A DNA stretch of 18,706 nt from an uncultured Paraprevotella sp. (GCA_900766785.1 CAAFWT010000223.1:1-18706); one strand, 5' to 3'; shown: positions 1 to 8,084, counted from the stretch's first letter. A program made the numbers and translations. Notes: generated from the letters alone by a model not told the origin.

Positions 1-36
1 GCGAACAAAAGTGATGAAGTCAGGTGGCTATTTCGA

Positions 37-57
37 TGCCAGTTTTGCCCATCTCAG
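37..57. repeat. 21-bp dispersed repeat, copy 1
   Basis: A 21-base stretch starting TGCCAGTTTTG and ending CCCATCTCAG recurs exactly at 9934-9954 in the same orientation. Here it lies between the left window edge and the 3' end of the metal ATPase gene. In the other copy it directly abuts a 67-bp palindromic element. A 21-base exact match between two sites 10 kb apart is not expected by chance, so this is probably one member of a dispersed intergenic repeat family. Its function is unknown. The first 70 bases also read as an open frame ending in a stop at 68-70, so the copy could alternatively lie inside the last codons of a gene entering from the left. Confidence 0.6.
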
Positions 58-83
58 CATGGAACACTAATGACCGAATCGGG

Positions 84-2084
84 TTAAAGTTTGTCCTTGA
101 CGAAGGAAGGGGTATGGTAGTGAAGAGCTCGGGTGGCATTGAGTACAGCCAGGATGGTCACTCCCACGTCGCCGAAGATGGCCAGTCCCATGCTCCCCAT
201 GCCCAGGGCTGCCAGCAGGAGAATAGCCACCTTGGTGCCTATGGCAAAGATGATGTTCTGATGAGCGATGGTGAGCGTACGTCGGGCCAGGCGGATGGCC
301 AGGGATACCTTTTGAGGATTGTCGTCCATGAGTACGATGTCGGCGGCCTCAATGGCAGCGTCGGAGCCTACTCCTCCCATGGCTATCCCTACATCGGCAC
401 GCTTCAGCACAGGAGCATCGTTGATGCCGTCCCCCACGAAGGCCAGAGTTCCCGAGGCGGACAATGTCTGCATCCGCTCTTCCAGGTGTCTCACCTTATC
501 CTGTGGCAGGAGTGCTGCGTGATACTCCTTGATGTCCAGTGCCGAGGCCACGCTTTCAGCCACCTCCTCACGGTCGCCCGTGAGCATCACTATGTCCTTC
601 ACCCCCATCTCTCGGAGTTCCCTGATGGTCTCTGCACTGGCTCCTTTCACCTGGTCGCTGATGATGATGTGCCCGGCATATTCGCCATCGATGGCCACAT
701 GTACGGCAGTTCCCATGTGCTGGCACGGAACCCACTTGACGCCCATCCGCTCCATCATGCGGGTGTTACCCACACACACCAGCCGTCCCTCCACCAGAGC
801 CTGTATGCCTTCGCCAGTCACTTCCTCCACCGCAGTGATGTGGCATCCGTCGGTAGCCTCTTGGGGATAGGCCTCCCTCAGTACCGAGGCTATGGGGTGT
901 GAGCAGTAGTGTTCCACATGTGCAGTCAGGTGTAGCAGTTGTTCCTTGCTGATCATCTGGGGGTGCACGGCCTCCACTGCGAACCTCCCTTCGGTGAGAG
1001 TGCCCGTCTTGTCGAAGACCACGCTCTGCACTCTGGCCAGAAGGTCCACAGCTCCGCTTCCCTTGATGAGTATGCCATGGCGTGATGCTCCCCCTATACC
1101 TCCAAAGAAGGTGAGCGGTATGCTGATGACCAGTGCACAGGGACAGGAGATGACCAGGAAGATGAGGGCTCTGTAGAGCCAGGTGGGGAAGGCTTGCATG
1201 AAGGGTCCATCGGCACAGAGAGGAGGCAGGATGGCCAGGACGAGTGCCGAGAGTACCACTATGGGCGTGTAGATGCGTGCAAAACGAGTGATGAAGGCCT
1301 CACTTCTCGACTTTCGTTCCTCTTCGCTCTCCATCAGTCTGATGATTCGGCTCACGGTGCTCTCCTCCGAGGTGAGTGTAGCCTTTATCCTGAGCACTCC
1401 CTGCAGGTTCACAGCCCCCGAGATGACCTTCTCTCCCTGACTCACGACCATGGGCATGCTCTCGCCTGTGAGTGCGGAGGTGTCCAGGGTGGACTGTCCT
1501 TCTGTCACAATGCCGTCAATAGGAATCCTCTCGCCGGGTTGCACCAGCAGAGTCTCTCCCGCGGCCACTTCTTCCACGGGCACCACCAGGGTCTTTCCTT
1601 CGCGTATCACGTGTGCCACATCGGGCCTCAGGTTCATCAGATGGCTGATGCTATGCCTGCTCTTCCCCTCGGCATAGTGCTCGCAGAGTGTTCCTATCCG
1701 GTAGAGCAACATCACCGTCACGGCCTCGGCAAACTGTGTCTGCGCTCCGGGCAGGAATCCTATGGAGAGAGCTCCCAGTGTGGCTATGGTCATGAGCAGG
1801 TTCTCATTGAAGACGTCGCCATGCAGGATGCCTTCGATGGCTTCCCTCAGGGTTGCGCTTGCGATAAGCAGATAGGCGGGCAGATACACCAACAGCTCTT
1901 GCCAAGTAGTCATCGTGAGGCTTCGCTCCATCCCGATGGCCACAGCCAGCAGGACGATGGTGAGGATGATGCGTGCAGCCAGCAATCCCAGATGCTCTTC
2001 GTCTCCGGGATGATGATGGTGGTGATGATGATGTCCGCAGCAGGTGTGCTGCTCTGTGCCGTGTGTATGTATGTGTGTGCCCAT
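84..2084 (-). CDS. Heavy-metal (Zn/Cd/Pb-type) P1B ATPase
   Basis: This is a membrane pump that uses ATP to export divalent soft metals across the inner membrane, of the ZntA/CadA type. Counting from the start used here (666 residues), the actuator motif TGES is at 206-209, the metal-binding CPC of transmembrane helix 6 at 314-316, the phosphorylation motif DKTGT starts at D358, the nucleotide-binding HP pair is at 396-397 and the hinge GDGIND at 551-556. Eight hydrophobic helices can be placed, with K618 and D639 in the last two as in P1B-2 (Zn/Cd/Pb) pumps. There is no N-terminal CxxC ferredoxin-like HMA domain. Instead residues 1-31 are rich in His, including a run of eight, which probably binds metal. 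The frame is open 24 codons further upstream (to 2156), but a promoter-like -7 box sits inside that extension, so the ATG at 2084 is preferred. The neighbouring sigma operon is divergent. Zn is the most likely substrate; specificity is inferred. Confidence 0.93.
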   Translation of the reverse strand: MGTHIHTHGTEQHTCCGHHHHHHHHPGDEEHLGLLAARIILTIVLLAVAIGMERSLTMTTWQELLVYLPAYLLIASATLREAIEGILHGDVFNENLLMTIATLGALSIGFLPGAQTQFAEAVTVMLLYRIGTLCEHYAEGKSRHSISHLMNLRPDVAHVIREGKTLVVPVEEVAAGETLLVQPGERIPIDGIVTEGQSTLDTSALTGESMPMVVSQGEKVISGAVNLQGVLRIKATLTSEESTVSRIIRLMESEEERKSRSEAFITRFARIYTPIVVLSALVLAILPPLCADGPFMQAFPTWLYRALIFLVISCPCALVISIPLTFFGGIGGASRHGILIKGSGAVDLLARVQSVVFDKTGTLTEGRFAVEAVHPQMISKEQLLHLTAHVEHYCSHPIASVLREAYPQEATDGCHITAVEEVTGEGIQALVEGRLVCVGNTRMMERMGVKWVPCQHMGTAVHVAIDGEYAGHIIISDQVKGASAETIRELREMGVKDIVMLTGDREEVAESVASALDIKEYHAALLPQDKVRHLEERMQTLSASGTLAFVGDGINDAPVLKRADVGIAMGGVGSDAAIEAADIVLMDDNPQKVSLAIRLARRTLTIAHQNIIFAIGTKVAILLLAALGMGSMGLAIFGDVGVTILAVLNATRALHYHTPSFVKDKL

Positions 2085-2120
2085 GTGCCGATGTCGGTAT
2101 GTGTTGATCTTTATTGAGCA

Positions 2121-2128
2121 CAAAGGTA
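2121..2128 (-). promoter_or_regulatory. Candidate promoter -7 box for the metal ATPase
   Basis: Read on the minus strand this is TACCTTTG, an exact match to the Bacteroidetes -7 consensus TAnnTTTG. Transcription would begin some 30 bases upstream of the ATG at 2084, which makes the longer upstream reading frame unlikely to be translated. No clear -33 TTG lies at the usual distance, so only the -7 element is supported. Confidence 0.45.
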
Positions 2129-2221
2129 GGGCTCTTGGTGTGCAATCAGGTTGCATTGAATGGGTAATCTTGTGTTCTGTTGTGTCAAACGTAAAAAAAT
2201 AGTGGTCAATATCGCAACTCC

Positions 2222-2255
2222 TTTGGTTCGTTGCTTAGATTAATGTATACCTTTG
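2222..2255 (+). promoter_or_regulatory. Promoter for the first ECF sigma operon
   Basis: TTTG at 2222-2225 is followed 22 bases later by TACCTTTG at 2248-2255, matching the Bacteroidetes housekeeping -33/-7 pattern. It would leave an untranslated leader of roughly 160 bases before the ATG at 2425, long enough for additional regulation. Confidence 0.6.
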
Positions 2256-2424
2256 CATCAATGCCTGACTTGACAGAACAATCGCGCGAGAAAATCTTCG
2301 GAGGAGCTCTTCCAAGCTTTTTCTTGGGGAATTTGCGAGGAGAGAATAAAAAAACCTTCCAGGAGGGTGTTTGAATGACCCTTCGCGGAGTCTTATATAC
2401 AGAAGACATCAAAACAGACGAATT

Positions 2425-2916
2425 ATGGACAACACAGAACAGCAGTTTGAGAGCTGGTTCAAGGACAACTATCCGATGATGTACCGCCTGGCTTACTCCC
2501 TCCTGGAGGATAGCGAGGATGCCCGGGACGCTGTGCATCAGGTCTTTGCCGAGATGTGGCACAGACAACCCCATGTGCATCAGAAAGCCCTTCCACAATA
2601 CCTCATGATAGCCACACGCAACAGTTGTCTGAGCATCTTGCGTCAGAGAAAGTCGCAGATGGCTGTGGAGAGGGAATACTCCCGCCAACTATCAGCTCAG
2701 GACCTGCGCGAGCACGAGGAACTGATGACAGAGTTACAGCGGGTGATAGACGATAACCTCACAGAGCAGGACAGGCGTGTGCTCACTCTTCACTATGATG
2801 AGGCCATGACTTATGCTCAGGCTGCTCAGGCGCTCGGAATCAGTACATCGGCAGTCAACAAGCATGTTACGAGTTCGTTGAAGAAGATAAGAAACATCCT
2901 AAAAATAACGAGATAA
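2425..2916 (+). CDS. ECF-type RNA polymerase sigma factor
   Basis: This 163-residue sigma-70 family protein directs RNA polymerase to a dedicated promoter set. Region 2 spans about residues 6-75, with the polymerase-binding helix near RLAYSLLEDSEDARDAVHQ and the melting/-10 part at YLMIATRNSCLSILRQRK. Region 4 spans about 108-158 and ends in a helix-turn-helix (YAQAAQALGISTSAVNKHV) of the type usual in Bacteroidetes ECF factors. The length is normal for the family. The frame is open upstream to a TTG at 2371, but the ATG at 2425 gives the family-typical N-terminus. One base separates its stop from the next gene, a membrane protein that is probably its anti-sigma factor, so both should be co-transcribed. 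The signal it responds to cannot be read from the sequence, since no SusC/SusD pair follows. Confidence 0.92.
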   Translation: MDNTEQQFESWFKDNYPMMYRLAYSLLEDSEDARDAVHQVFAEMWHRQPHVHQKALPQYLMIATRNSCLSILRQRKSQMAVEREYSRQLSAQDLREHEELMTELQRVIDDNLTEQDRRVLTLHYDEAMTYAQAAQALGISTSAVNKHVTSSLKKIRNILKITR

Positions 2917-2917
2917 T

Positions 2918-3961
2918 ATGAAGAGAGAAGAACTGGACAGGAGAATAGGTATGCCCGACGTGGATCAGGAGTGGGCAAGGTTTCAGCGGGAGGTCATCCG
3001 CCAGTCGTCCCCCGATGCCCCCAGGAACCCCCGCCGCAGGGGTACGCTCATCAAGGTGGCGGCCATCCTCATCGTGGCCCTCTGCTTCAGTGGGGTCATC
3101 ATAGCCGAAGTGTATCAGGGACAGATGAAGGCCGGAAAGGACGTGGTCCTTGACACCACAGCCACCACACAGCCACTGGTGGAGTACCTGGGCGATGTGA
3201 GCCGTACGTACAAGGGTAAGGTGCAGACCATCAAGGGCGTCTATAAGGTGCATCTGTGCGCAGGCACATGGATTAGCCCCTCAAAGGGCAAGGAGTTCAT
3301 AGAGGAGGATGCCGACTGCCTGAACCGCTTCTATTATGCCCGGAAGGGCAAGCTCACCCTGATGCTCGATGGCAAGCCCTTCGACCACAAGGCATTGCCC
3401 GCGCTCACCAACAAGGACCTGCGCAAGATAGAAGAGCGTGCACAGGGCGACGACCTGACGGTGAACCTCATCACGAAAAGCGTGGAGGTGCCTCTGGAGG
3501 TAACGGGCAACCTGCCCCGCGCCATCACCATCCTCCTTCCCGGACAGGGCCAGATATACCTGGTGATGGGCAAGGCACAGGAGGGCAACTGGATGAACAG
3601 CTGCGTCACATCGTGGACTCTCACCCCATGGGGATGGAGCGTGGCCAAGGAGTTTGAGCGTGTCAGGAAGGTACCTGGCTTCCAGGCCTATATCTATGCC
3701 AGCACGGAGGCCGGACAGGAGGATGTCGACCGTGCCCGGAAGATGCTCGACGAGGTGGGAATCCAGAACGTGACCGTCCGCAAGGACATCCCCATACGCC
3801 ACTTCACCGACGACGAACTGCGCCAGTGGGCCCGCGAGGAGAAGGCCAAGGGAACCCCCTATGGCACACTCTACAACAGGATGGCCCCACGGGGCATGAC
3901 TGTCGAGGACGTCCGACGGCAATGGCACATCGTCAAGGAGGTATATGGGGTGAAGAAATAA
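2918..3961 (+). CDS. Single-pass membrane protein, putative anti-sigma factor
   Basis: A 347-residue protein translationally coupled to the sigma gene. Residues 1-43 are cytoplasmic and carry a MPDVDQEWARF segment resembling the N-terminus of Bacteroidetes FecR-type anti-sigma factors. One hydrophobic helix follows at about 44-64, leaving some 280 residues outside the inner membrane. That outer part does not look like a standard FecR domain. A segment near 135-170 (LMLDGKPF then DLRKIEE) resembles the way TonB plug or BlaR1-associated sequences begin, and residues about 240-280 (ASTEAG...ARKMLDEVGIQNVTV) weakly recall the ExbD periplasmic domain. These resemblances are by eye only. Position, topology and spacing support an anti-sigma role. 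The sensed signal is unknown and a different membrane function is possible. Confidence 0.7.
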   Translation: MKREELDRRIGMPDVDQEWARFQREVIRQSSPDAPRNPRRRGTLIKVAAILIVALCFSGVIIAEVYQGQMKAGKDVVLDTTATTQPLVEYLGDVSRTYKGKVQTIKGVYKVHLCAGTWISPSKGKEFIEEDADCLNRFYYARKGKLTLMLDGKPFDHKALPALTNKDLRKIEERAQGDDLTVNLITKSVEVPLEVTGNLPRAITILLPGQGQIYLVMGKAQEGNWMNSCVTSWTLTPWGWSVAKEFERVRKVPGFQAYIYASTEAGQEDVDRARKMLDEVGIQNVTVRKDIPIRHFTDDELRQWAREEKAKGTPYGTLYNRMAPRGMTVEDVRRQWHIVKEVYGVKK

Positions 3962-3996
3962 TCCCCAGGGAGTCACGCGAAAGGGGCGTTATGACA

Positions 3997-4013
3997 GACT
4001 GTATCATACAGTC
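3997..4013. repeat. Short perfect inverted repeat
   Basis: GACTGTAT, one central C, then ATACAGTC: eight base pairs of perfect dyad symmetry 36 bases after the anti-sigma-like stop codon. There is no following T tract, so it is a poor terminator. It could be an operator or an RNA hairpin stabilising the 3' end of the operon. Confidence 0.4.
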
Positions 4014-4069
4014 AGACACGGCCCTCACATAGCATCGGACACTTTTGTCTTTGTGTTAAATAGTATGGG

Positions 4070-4108
4070 AGCGCCCTCATGCCAGAATCTTCTGTGCATG
4101 GGGGCGCT
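4070..4108 (+). terminator. Stem-loop, probable terminator of the sigma operon
   Basis: Bases 4070-4082 (AGCGCCCTCATGC) pair with 4096-4108 (GCATGGGGGCGCT) in a 13-bp stem with one G-T wobble and a 13-base loop. Only a weak T-containing tail follows, so termination may be inefficient or the hairpin may serve another role. Its place between two transcription units fits a terminator. Confidence 0.5.
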
Positions 4109-4175
4109 GCTGTGTGGATATGTGCGGAGCCAATAATCCTGGTGAATGGGGAAAGGATAATAAATGGATGAATCA

Positions 4176-4207
4176 TTGGCTGATTACATCAAAAAGTGTT
4201 AATTTTG
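4176..4207 (+). promoter_or_regulatory. Promoter for uraA
   Basis: TTGG at 4176-4179 and TAATTTTG at 4200-4207 are 20 bases apart, a good match to the Bacteroidetes -33/-7 pattern. The transcript would carry a leader of about 90 bases before the ATG at 4303. I could not recognise a known riboswitch in that leader. Confidence 0.68.
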
Positions 4208-4302
4208 TGAGAAACAAACCGCAGGCTGACGATTGTGAGACTGTGAGGCAGTGGACCGACGAAACGTAAAACTTAGTACTAACATATACCATCATTGTCA
4301 TT

Positions 4303-5652
4303 ATGAACAGAGAACCCATGGGTGTCAACGATGCCCTGAGCTTGGGAAAAGCCAAGTTCGCTATCCTTGGTGTGCAACATCTTTTTGCCATGTTTGGTGC
4401 CACCATCCTTGTACCCATCATCACAGGCCTGAGCGTAAGTGCCACTTTACTCTTTGCCGGAGTGGGTACGCTCATCTTCCACCTGGTCTCCAAGCTCAAG
4501 GTACCTGCTTTCCTGGGCTCCAGCTTTGCTTTTATCGGAGGATACATGTCGGTCAAGGGACTGGGCGTGACGCAGGGGCTGTCTGAGGAGATGGCCCTCA
4601 ACTATGCCTGCGTGGGTGTGGGAGCCGCTGCCTTGCTGTACTTTGTCATGGCAGCCTTGCTCAAGAGTTTCGGCACCGAGCGTATCATGCGCTTCTTCCC
4701 TCCCGTGGTCACGGGTCCCATGGTCATTGCCATAGGTCTTACCCTCTCGGGCTCTGCCATCCAGAGTTGTACAGCCAACTGGCTGCTGGCCATTACTGCC
4801 ATTGTGATAGTCATCTGCACAGCCATATGGGGCAGGGGCATCATACGCATTATCCCTATCTTGCTGGGCGTACTGGGATCATATATCCTGGCAGCCGCTC
4901 TGGGCGAGGTGGATTTCTCTAAGTTGTCAGAAGCAGCATGGGTAGGCTTGCCTGTGGACCCCGAACGTACGGTCCTGGCTGTAGCCAAGAATCCTGACTG
5001 GAATCTGCTGCTCACGGCTGTCATAGGCATCTTCCCCATAGCCTTTGCCACCATCATGGAGCACATAGGTGATATGTGTGCCATCCAGAGCACGGTGGGC
5101 AAGAATTTCATCAAGGACCCTGGTCTCCATCGCACCCTCACAGGTGACGGACTGGCCACATTCCTGGCTTCTCTCTTTGGCGCTCCTGCCAATACCACCT
5201 ATGGAGAGAATACTGGTGTGCTCAATCTCACCCGTGTCTTTGACCCCCGTGTCATACGCCTTGCTGCCGTGCTGGCCATCCTTCTGAGTTTCTGTCCCAA
5301 GTTTGCCTGTCTCATAGGTCTCATGCCAGCAGCCACCATCGGAGGAGTGAGCCTTATCCTGTATGGCATGATCAGTGCTGTGGGCGTAAGGAACCTGGTA
5401 GAGAGTGCTGTGGACTTCAGTTCGCCCCGTAATGTCTTTGTGGCGGCTCTCATCCTGGTGATTGCTATAGGAGTGAAGTACGGAGCCAATGACGATGTGG
5501 CCATCGGTGCTGTACATATCTCGGGTCTGGCACTTTCGGCCTTGGTGGGCATTATCCTCAATGCAGTTCTGCCCGGAGGATTCGGCAAGACTCTGAAGAT
5601 ATACCCCGACAAGGTGAAGCAGACCCCTGATGCCGACGATAGCAAAGAATAA
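4303..5652 (+). CDS. uraA: Uracil permease, NCS2 family
   Basis: A 449-residue inner-membrane nucleobase:proton symporter importing uracil for pyrimidine salvage. The N-terminal GVQHLFAMFGATILVP and KVPAFLGSSFAF segments are hallmarks of the UraA/PyrP branch of the nucleobase-cation-symporter-2 family. E253 (in IMEHIGD) and E302 (in NTTYGENTG) are 49 residues apart, the same spacing as the two substrate-binding glutamates E241 and E290 of E. coli UraA. About a dozen or more hydrophobic helices can be placed and the length is normal. The charged C-terminal tail is cytoplasmic. It has its own promoter upstream and is followed after only 30 bases by a glycosidase gene, with no terminator visible between them. 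A role in xanthine uptake is less likely given the UraA-type motifs. Confidence 0.94.
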   Translation: MNREPMGVNDALSLGKAKFAILGVQHLFAMFGATILVPIITGLSVSATLLFAGVGTLIFHLVSKLKVPAFLGSSFAFIGGYMSVKGLGVTQGLSEEMALNYACVGVGAAALLYFVMAALLKSFGTERIMRFFPPVVTGPMVIAIGLTLSGSAIQSCTANWLLAITAIVIVICTAIWGRGIIRIIPILLGVLGSYILAAALGEVDFSKLSEAAWVGLPVDPERTVLAVAKNPDWNLLLTAVIGIFPIAFATIMEHIGDMCAIQSTVGKNFIKDPGLHRTLTGDGLATFLASLFGAPANTTYGENTGVLNLTRVFDPRVIRLAAVLAILLSFCPKFACLIGLMPAATIGGVSLILYGMISAVGVRNLVESAVDFSSPRNVFVAALILVIAIGVKYGANDDVAIGAVHISGLALSALVGIILNAVLPGGFGKTLKIYPDKVKQTPDADDSKE

Positions 5653-5682
5653 GATTCTCTATTATCCATATATATATTATTA

Positions 5683-8010
5683 ATGTATAAGGCAAGACAT
5701 ATCTTACTGTCTGTGGCGCTGACCTTGGGTCTTTCTGCCAGTGCACAGCAGTATCCCGTGGGAGGCGCCAGCGAGGATACACCCTCCTATTCAGAGTACT
5801 TCTCCTGGATCAATAATACCAATGAGGGCAGTACCGAAGAGCAGACACGCATCAACCTGGAGTTCTTCCAGTGGCTACATGACCATTACGGCATGGTGCT
5901 CGACATATATGCTTTCGATGCCGGACAGATAGACGGCAGCCAGATGTATGGCAGCATGAAGAGTGAACGATTCCGAAAGCAGTTCCCCAACGGCTTCAAG
6001 CCCTTAAGCCTTCAGGCTGCCCAGATGGGTACCAGCCTGGGACTGTGGGGAGGGCCCGATGGATTCGGAGATACCGAGCAGGAAGCTCTGGAGCGCGAGG
6101 AGATGATGGTGTCCCTGGTGAGGGATTACGGTTTCGGACTCTTCAAGATGGATGCCGTGTGCGGCCAGTTGCGACCAGAGAAGTATGCTTACTTTGACCG
6201 CATGATGACACGCATACGTGAGTATCGTCCCAATTTCGTGTTGCTCAACCACAGACTTGATTTGGGTCCGGGCACCAAGCACAGCACCACCTTCCTGCTG
6301 GGAGGAGCAGAGACCTACATGGATGTGCATATGATGAACGAGGTGACGGCTCCGCATCACAGGGCTGTGAGCATAGCCAGGCGTTCCCCCGACAACCTTA
6401 CCCGACTGACTGAGGACCATGGTGTGTGCCTGAGCTCCTGTCTCGACTATTGGGAGGACGAACTCATCCTTCAGGCTTTCGGCCGAGAACTCATCCTGGC
6501 TCCCGAACTCTATGCCAATCCCTGGCTGCTGAGAGATGATGAGTATGCCCAACTGGCTTATATCTTCAATCTGCATCGCCTTTACCGGGACATCCTGCCC
6601 CCTGCCAAGCGTCTGCCCGAGGAACAGTATGGTCCCGAGGCCATCACTCGCGGTAATGGCAAGACTCAGTTCCTCACCCTGCGCAACCTCTCTTGGTCGC
6701 CTGTGCGCTATCGCATCCGCCTGGACGAACAGGTGGGACTGGCCAAGACTGGCCGTAAGGTACAGATGCGACTCTATCATCCCTACTGCCATGACCTGGG
6801 ACAACACAGATACGGGGAAGAGGTGGAGGTGGAAGTGCTCCCCTTCCGCAGCGCCCTCCTGAAGGTTACCACCGAACGCGAGCGAGATAAGACCCTGGTG
6901 AGCGGGATACCATACCAGGTGGTCAACGAGAAGGCCGAGCACAGAGTGCGACTTCTGGGGTGGCCCGGTCATACATATCAGGTGACCATCAATGGCCGCA
7001 GAAGGAAGGTGAGCTTCCCTGGAAAGGCACCCGCACAGGATTATCACAGGCAACTGACGCAGCCTAAGGCTGTCAATGTGCCCCAGGATGCCTCATCGCT
7101 CTATTATGCCACAGCTTTCCGTGCCGACAATAATGCTTTGGAGGTGAGAGAGCTCTGTCGCTCAGGGGCTACAGAGATACCACAGGTGCAGGCAGCCAGA
7201 GATGCCTTCTTCCAGCAGAGACTCTTTGTGGACCGTGACCTCTGGGACCGGAATCTCTTCGATGGCAATCCCCTCACAGCCTTTAGCATAGCCAACCGCT
7301 GGGGCGATCAGCGCGTCTCCAACAGTTCGTCGCTCTATATTGACCTGGGTGCTCCTGTGCAGATGGACGAGCTGCATCTGGACTTCCAGAACGAGTGGGA
7401 CCTCTCTCCCCTGCGTACTGCCGAGGGCATGCATGTGGAGGCTTCGGCTGACCTGACCCAATGGCGCTCGGTGGTGGCACTGGCCGACCGCAACATGAAT
7501 ATCAATATGCGCGGCATGGGCGCTGTTCGCTATGTCAAGATACCCGTATGCCCACAGCGTGTGAGCGAGATATATGGAGTGAAGGACGGACAGATGCTGG
7601 ACCGCTCGCTATGGCGTGCCAACAACCTGTTCCGTAACTATGGCGTGGCAGGTGCAAGGGTAAGCCAGGCTTGGAAGAGCGAGTTCACCCTGGAGGAGAT
7701 ACCCGAGGGTTCTTACCTCTGCATCGCCTTCCCTGGCGAGTGTGGGTTTGAGGGAGCCTGGGCTGCTCTGAAGGTGGACGGACAGTATGTAGGATGCCCC
7801 GACCGCGCTCCTTCCTTCAAGTCCAATACCTGGGAGTGTCCCGTGCGCTCCACTTCTCATGACTATACCTATTATGTGCCTCTGACCCCCGACATGAAGG
7901 GGCGTACCATAGAGGCATGGGCTCTGCTCTTCGGCAATCAGAAGGTGCAGCCCCAGGTGTGGATTACGGCTTATCCCATCCCCTTCATGAAGCAGGATGT
8001 GGTGCTGTGA
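5683..8010 (+). CDS. Secreted clan GH-D-like glycoside hydrolase with discoidin domain
   Basis: A 775-residue exported protein, probably an alpha-galactosidase-like glycosidase. Residues 1-21 form a signal peptide with a likely cleavage ASA|QQ. A TIM-barrel region runs from about 55 to 320 with VLDIYAFDAGQID (72-84), LGLWGGPDGFGD (119-130) and FKMDAV (154-159). K155-M156-D157 matches the K-x-D nucleophile motif of GH27/GH36/GH31-type barrels, making D157 the candidate nucleophile. The candidate acid/base lies near CLSSCLDYWEDEL (249-261). A beta-domain follows (about 325-400), then an F5/8 type C (discoidin-like) module at about 520-632 (DGNPLTAFSI...SLYIDLG) and a further beta-sandwich to residue 765. 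It begins 30 bases after uraA without an evident promoter, so it may be read through from that gene. Substrate and exact GH family are not determined. No lipobox is seen, so it is probably periplasmic. Confidence 0.75.
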   Translation: MYKARHILLSVALTLGLSASAQQYPVGGASEDTPSYSEYFSWINNTNEGSTEEQTRINLEFFQWLHDHYGMVLDIYAFDAGQIDGSQMYGSMKSERFRKQFPNGFKPLSLQAAQMGTSLGLWGGPDGFGDTEQEALEREEMMVSLVRDYGFGLFKMDAVCGQLRPEKYAYFDRMMTRIREYRPNFVLLNHRLDLGPGTKHSTTFLLGGAETYMDVHMMNEVTAPHHRAVSIARRSPDNLTRLTEDHGVCLSSCLDYWEDELILQAFGRELILAPELYANPWLLRDDEYAQLAYIFNLHRLYRDILPPAKRLPEEQYGPEAITRGNGKTQFLTLRNLSWSPVRYRIRLDEQVGLAKTGRKVQMRLYHPYCHDLGQHRYGEEVEVEVLPFRSALLKVTTERERDKTLVSGIPYQVVNEKAEHRVRLLGWPGHTYQVTINGRRRKVSFPGKAPAQDYHRQLTQPKAVNVPQDASSLYYATAFRADNNALEVRELCRSGATEIPQVQAARDAFFQQRLFVDRDLWDRNLFDGNPLTAFSIANRWGDQRVSNSSSLYIDLGAPVQMDELHLDFQNEWDLSPLRTAEGMHVEASADLTQWRSVVALADRNMNINMRGMGAVRYVKIPVCPQRVSEIYGVKDGQMLDRSLWRANNLFRNYGVAGARVSQAWKSEFTLEEIPEGSYLCIAFPGECGFEGAWAALKVDGQYVGCPDRAPSFKSNTWECPVRSTSHDYTYYVPLTPDMKGRTIEAWALLFGNQKVQPQVWITAYPIPFMKQDVVL

Positions 8011-8084
8011 TGAGGTATGATGGGAGGATGAAGTGCCACTCCTGGTACTCCTCTCCTGCCTCTTATCTGTATCTGTAAATATTG

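Larger units (their letters stand above)
2085..2424. other. Divergent intergenic region, metal ATPase / sigma operon
   Basis: This 340-base region holds the two opposing promoters (minus at 2121-2128, plus at 2222-2255) and a leader of about 160 bases ahead of the sigma gene. The leader includes a short inverted repeat, GGGT at 2365-2368 pairing with ACCC at 2378-2381, and an A-rich tract near 2347-2354. I see no credible gene in it. Confidence 0.5.
3962..4302. other. Intergenic region between the sigma operon and uraA
   Basis: A 341-base non-coding stretch. It holds a 17-base inverted repeat just after the anti-sigma-like gene (3997-4013), a strong GC-rich hairpin (4070-4108), the promoter for the permease gene (4176-4207) and a leader of about 90 bases. 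Short open frames here have no recognisable product. Confidence 0.5.

Noticed and set aside
2..70. Open frame running from the left edge to a stop at 68-70, possibly the end of a gene entering the window
   Set aside because: Only about 22 codons are visible, with no recognisable motif, and a third of them are the 21-bp repeat also found in a non-coding gap at 9934-9954. Not enough to call a gene.
24..902. 292-codon open frame on the plus strand opposite the metal ATPase
   Set aside because: It is antisense to a well-supported P-type ATPase gene, and its translation is low-complexity and unlike any family. It is a shadow of the GC-rich codon pattern.
3281..3976. 231-codon minus-strand open frame opposite the anti-sigma-like gene
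   Set aside because: The plus-strand gene is coupled to the sigma gene and has sensible topology; the reverse frame has no motif and no promoter.
4210..4302. Riboswitch in the uraA leader
   Set aside because: I could not match the leader to any riboswitch consensus I know, and pairing is weak by eye. An Rfam search would settle it.
6004..7053. 349-codon minus-strand open frame opposite the glycosidase
   Set aside because: It lies entirely within a gene with a signal peptide and catalytic motifs, and its translation shows no domain pattern.
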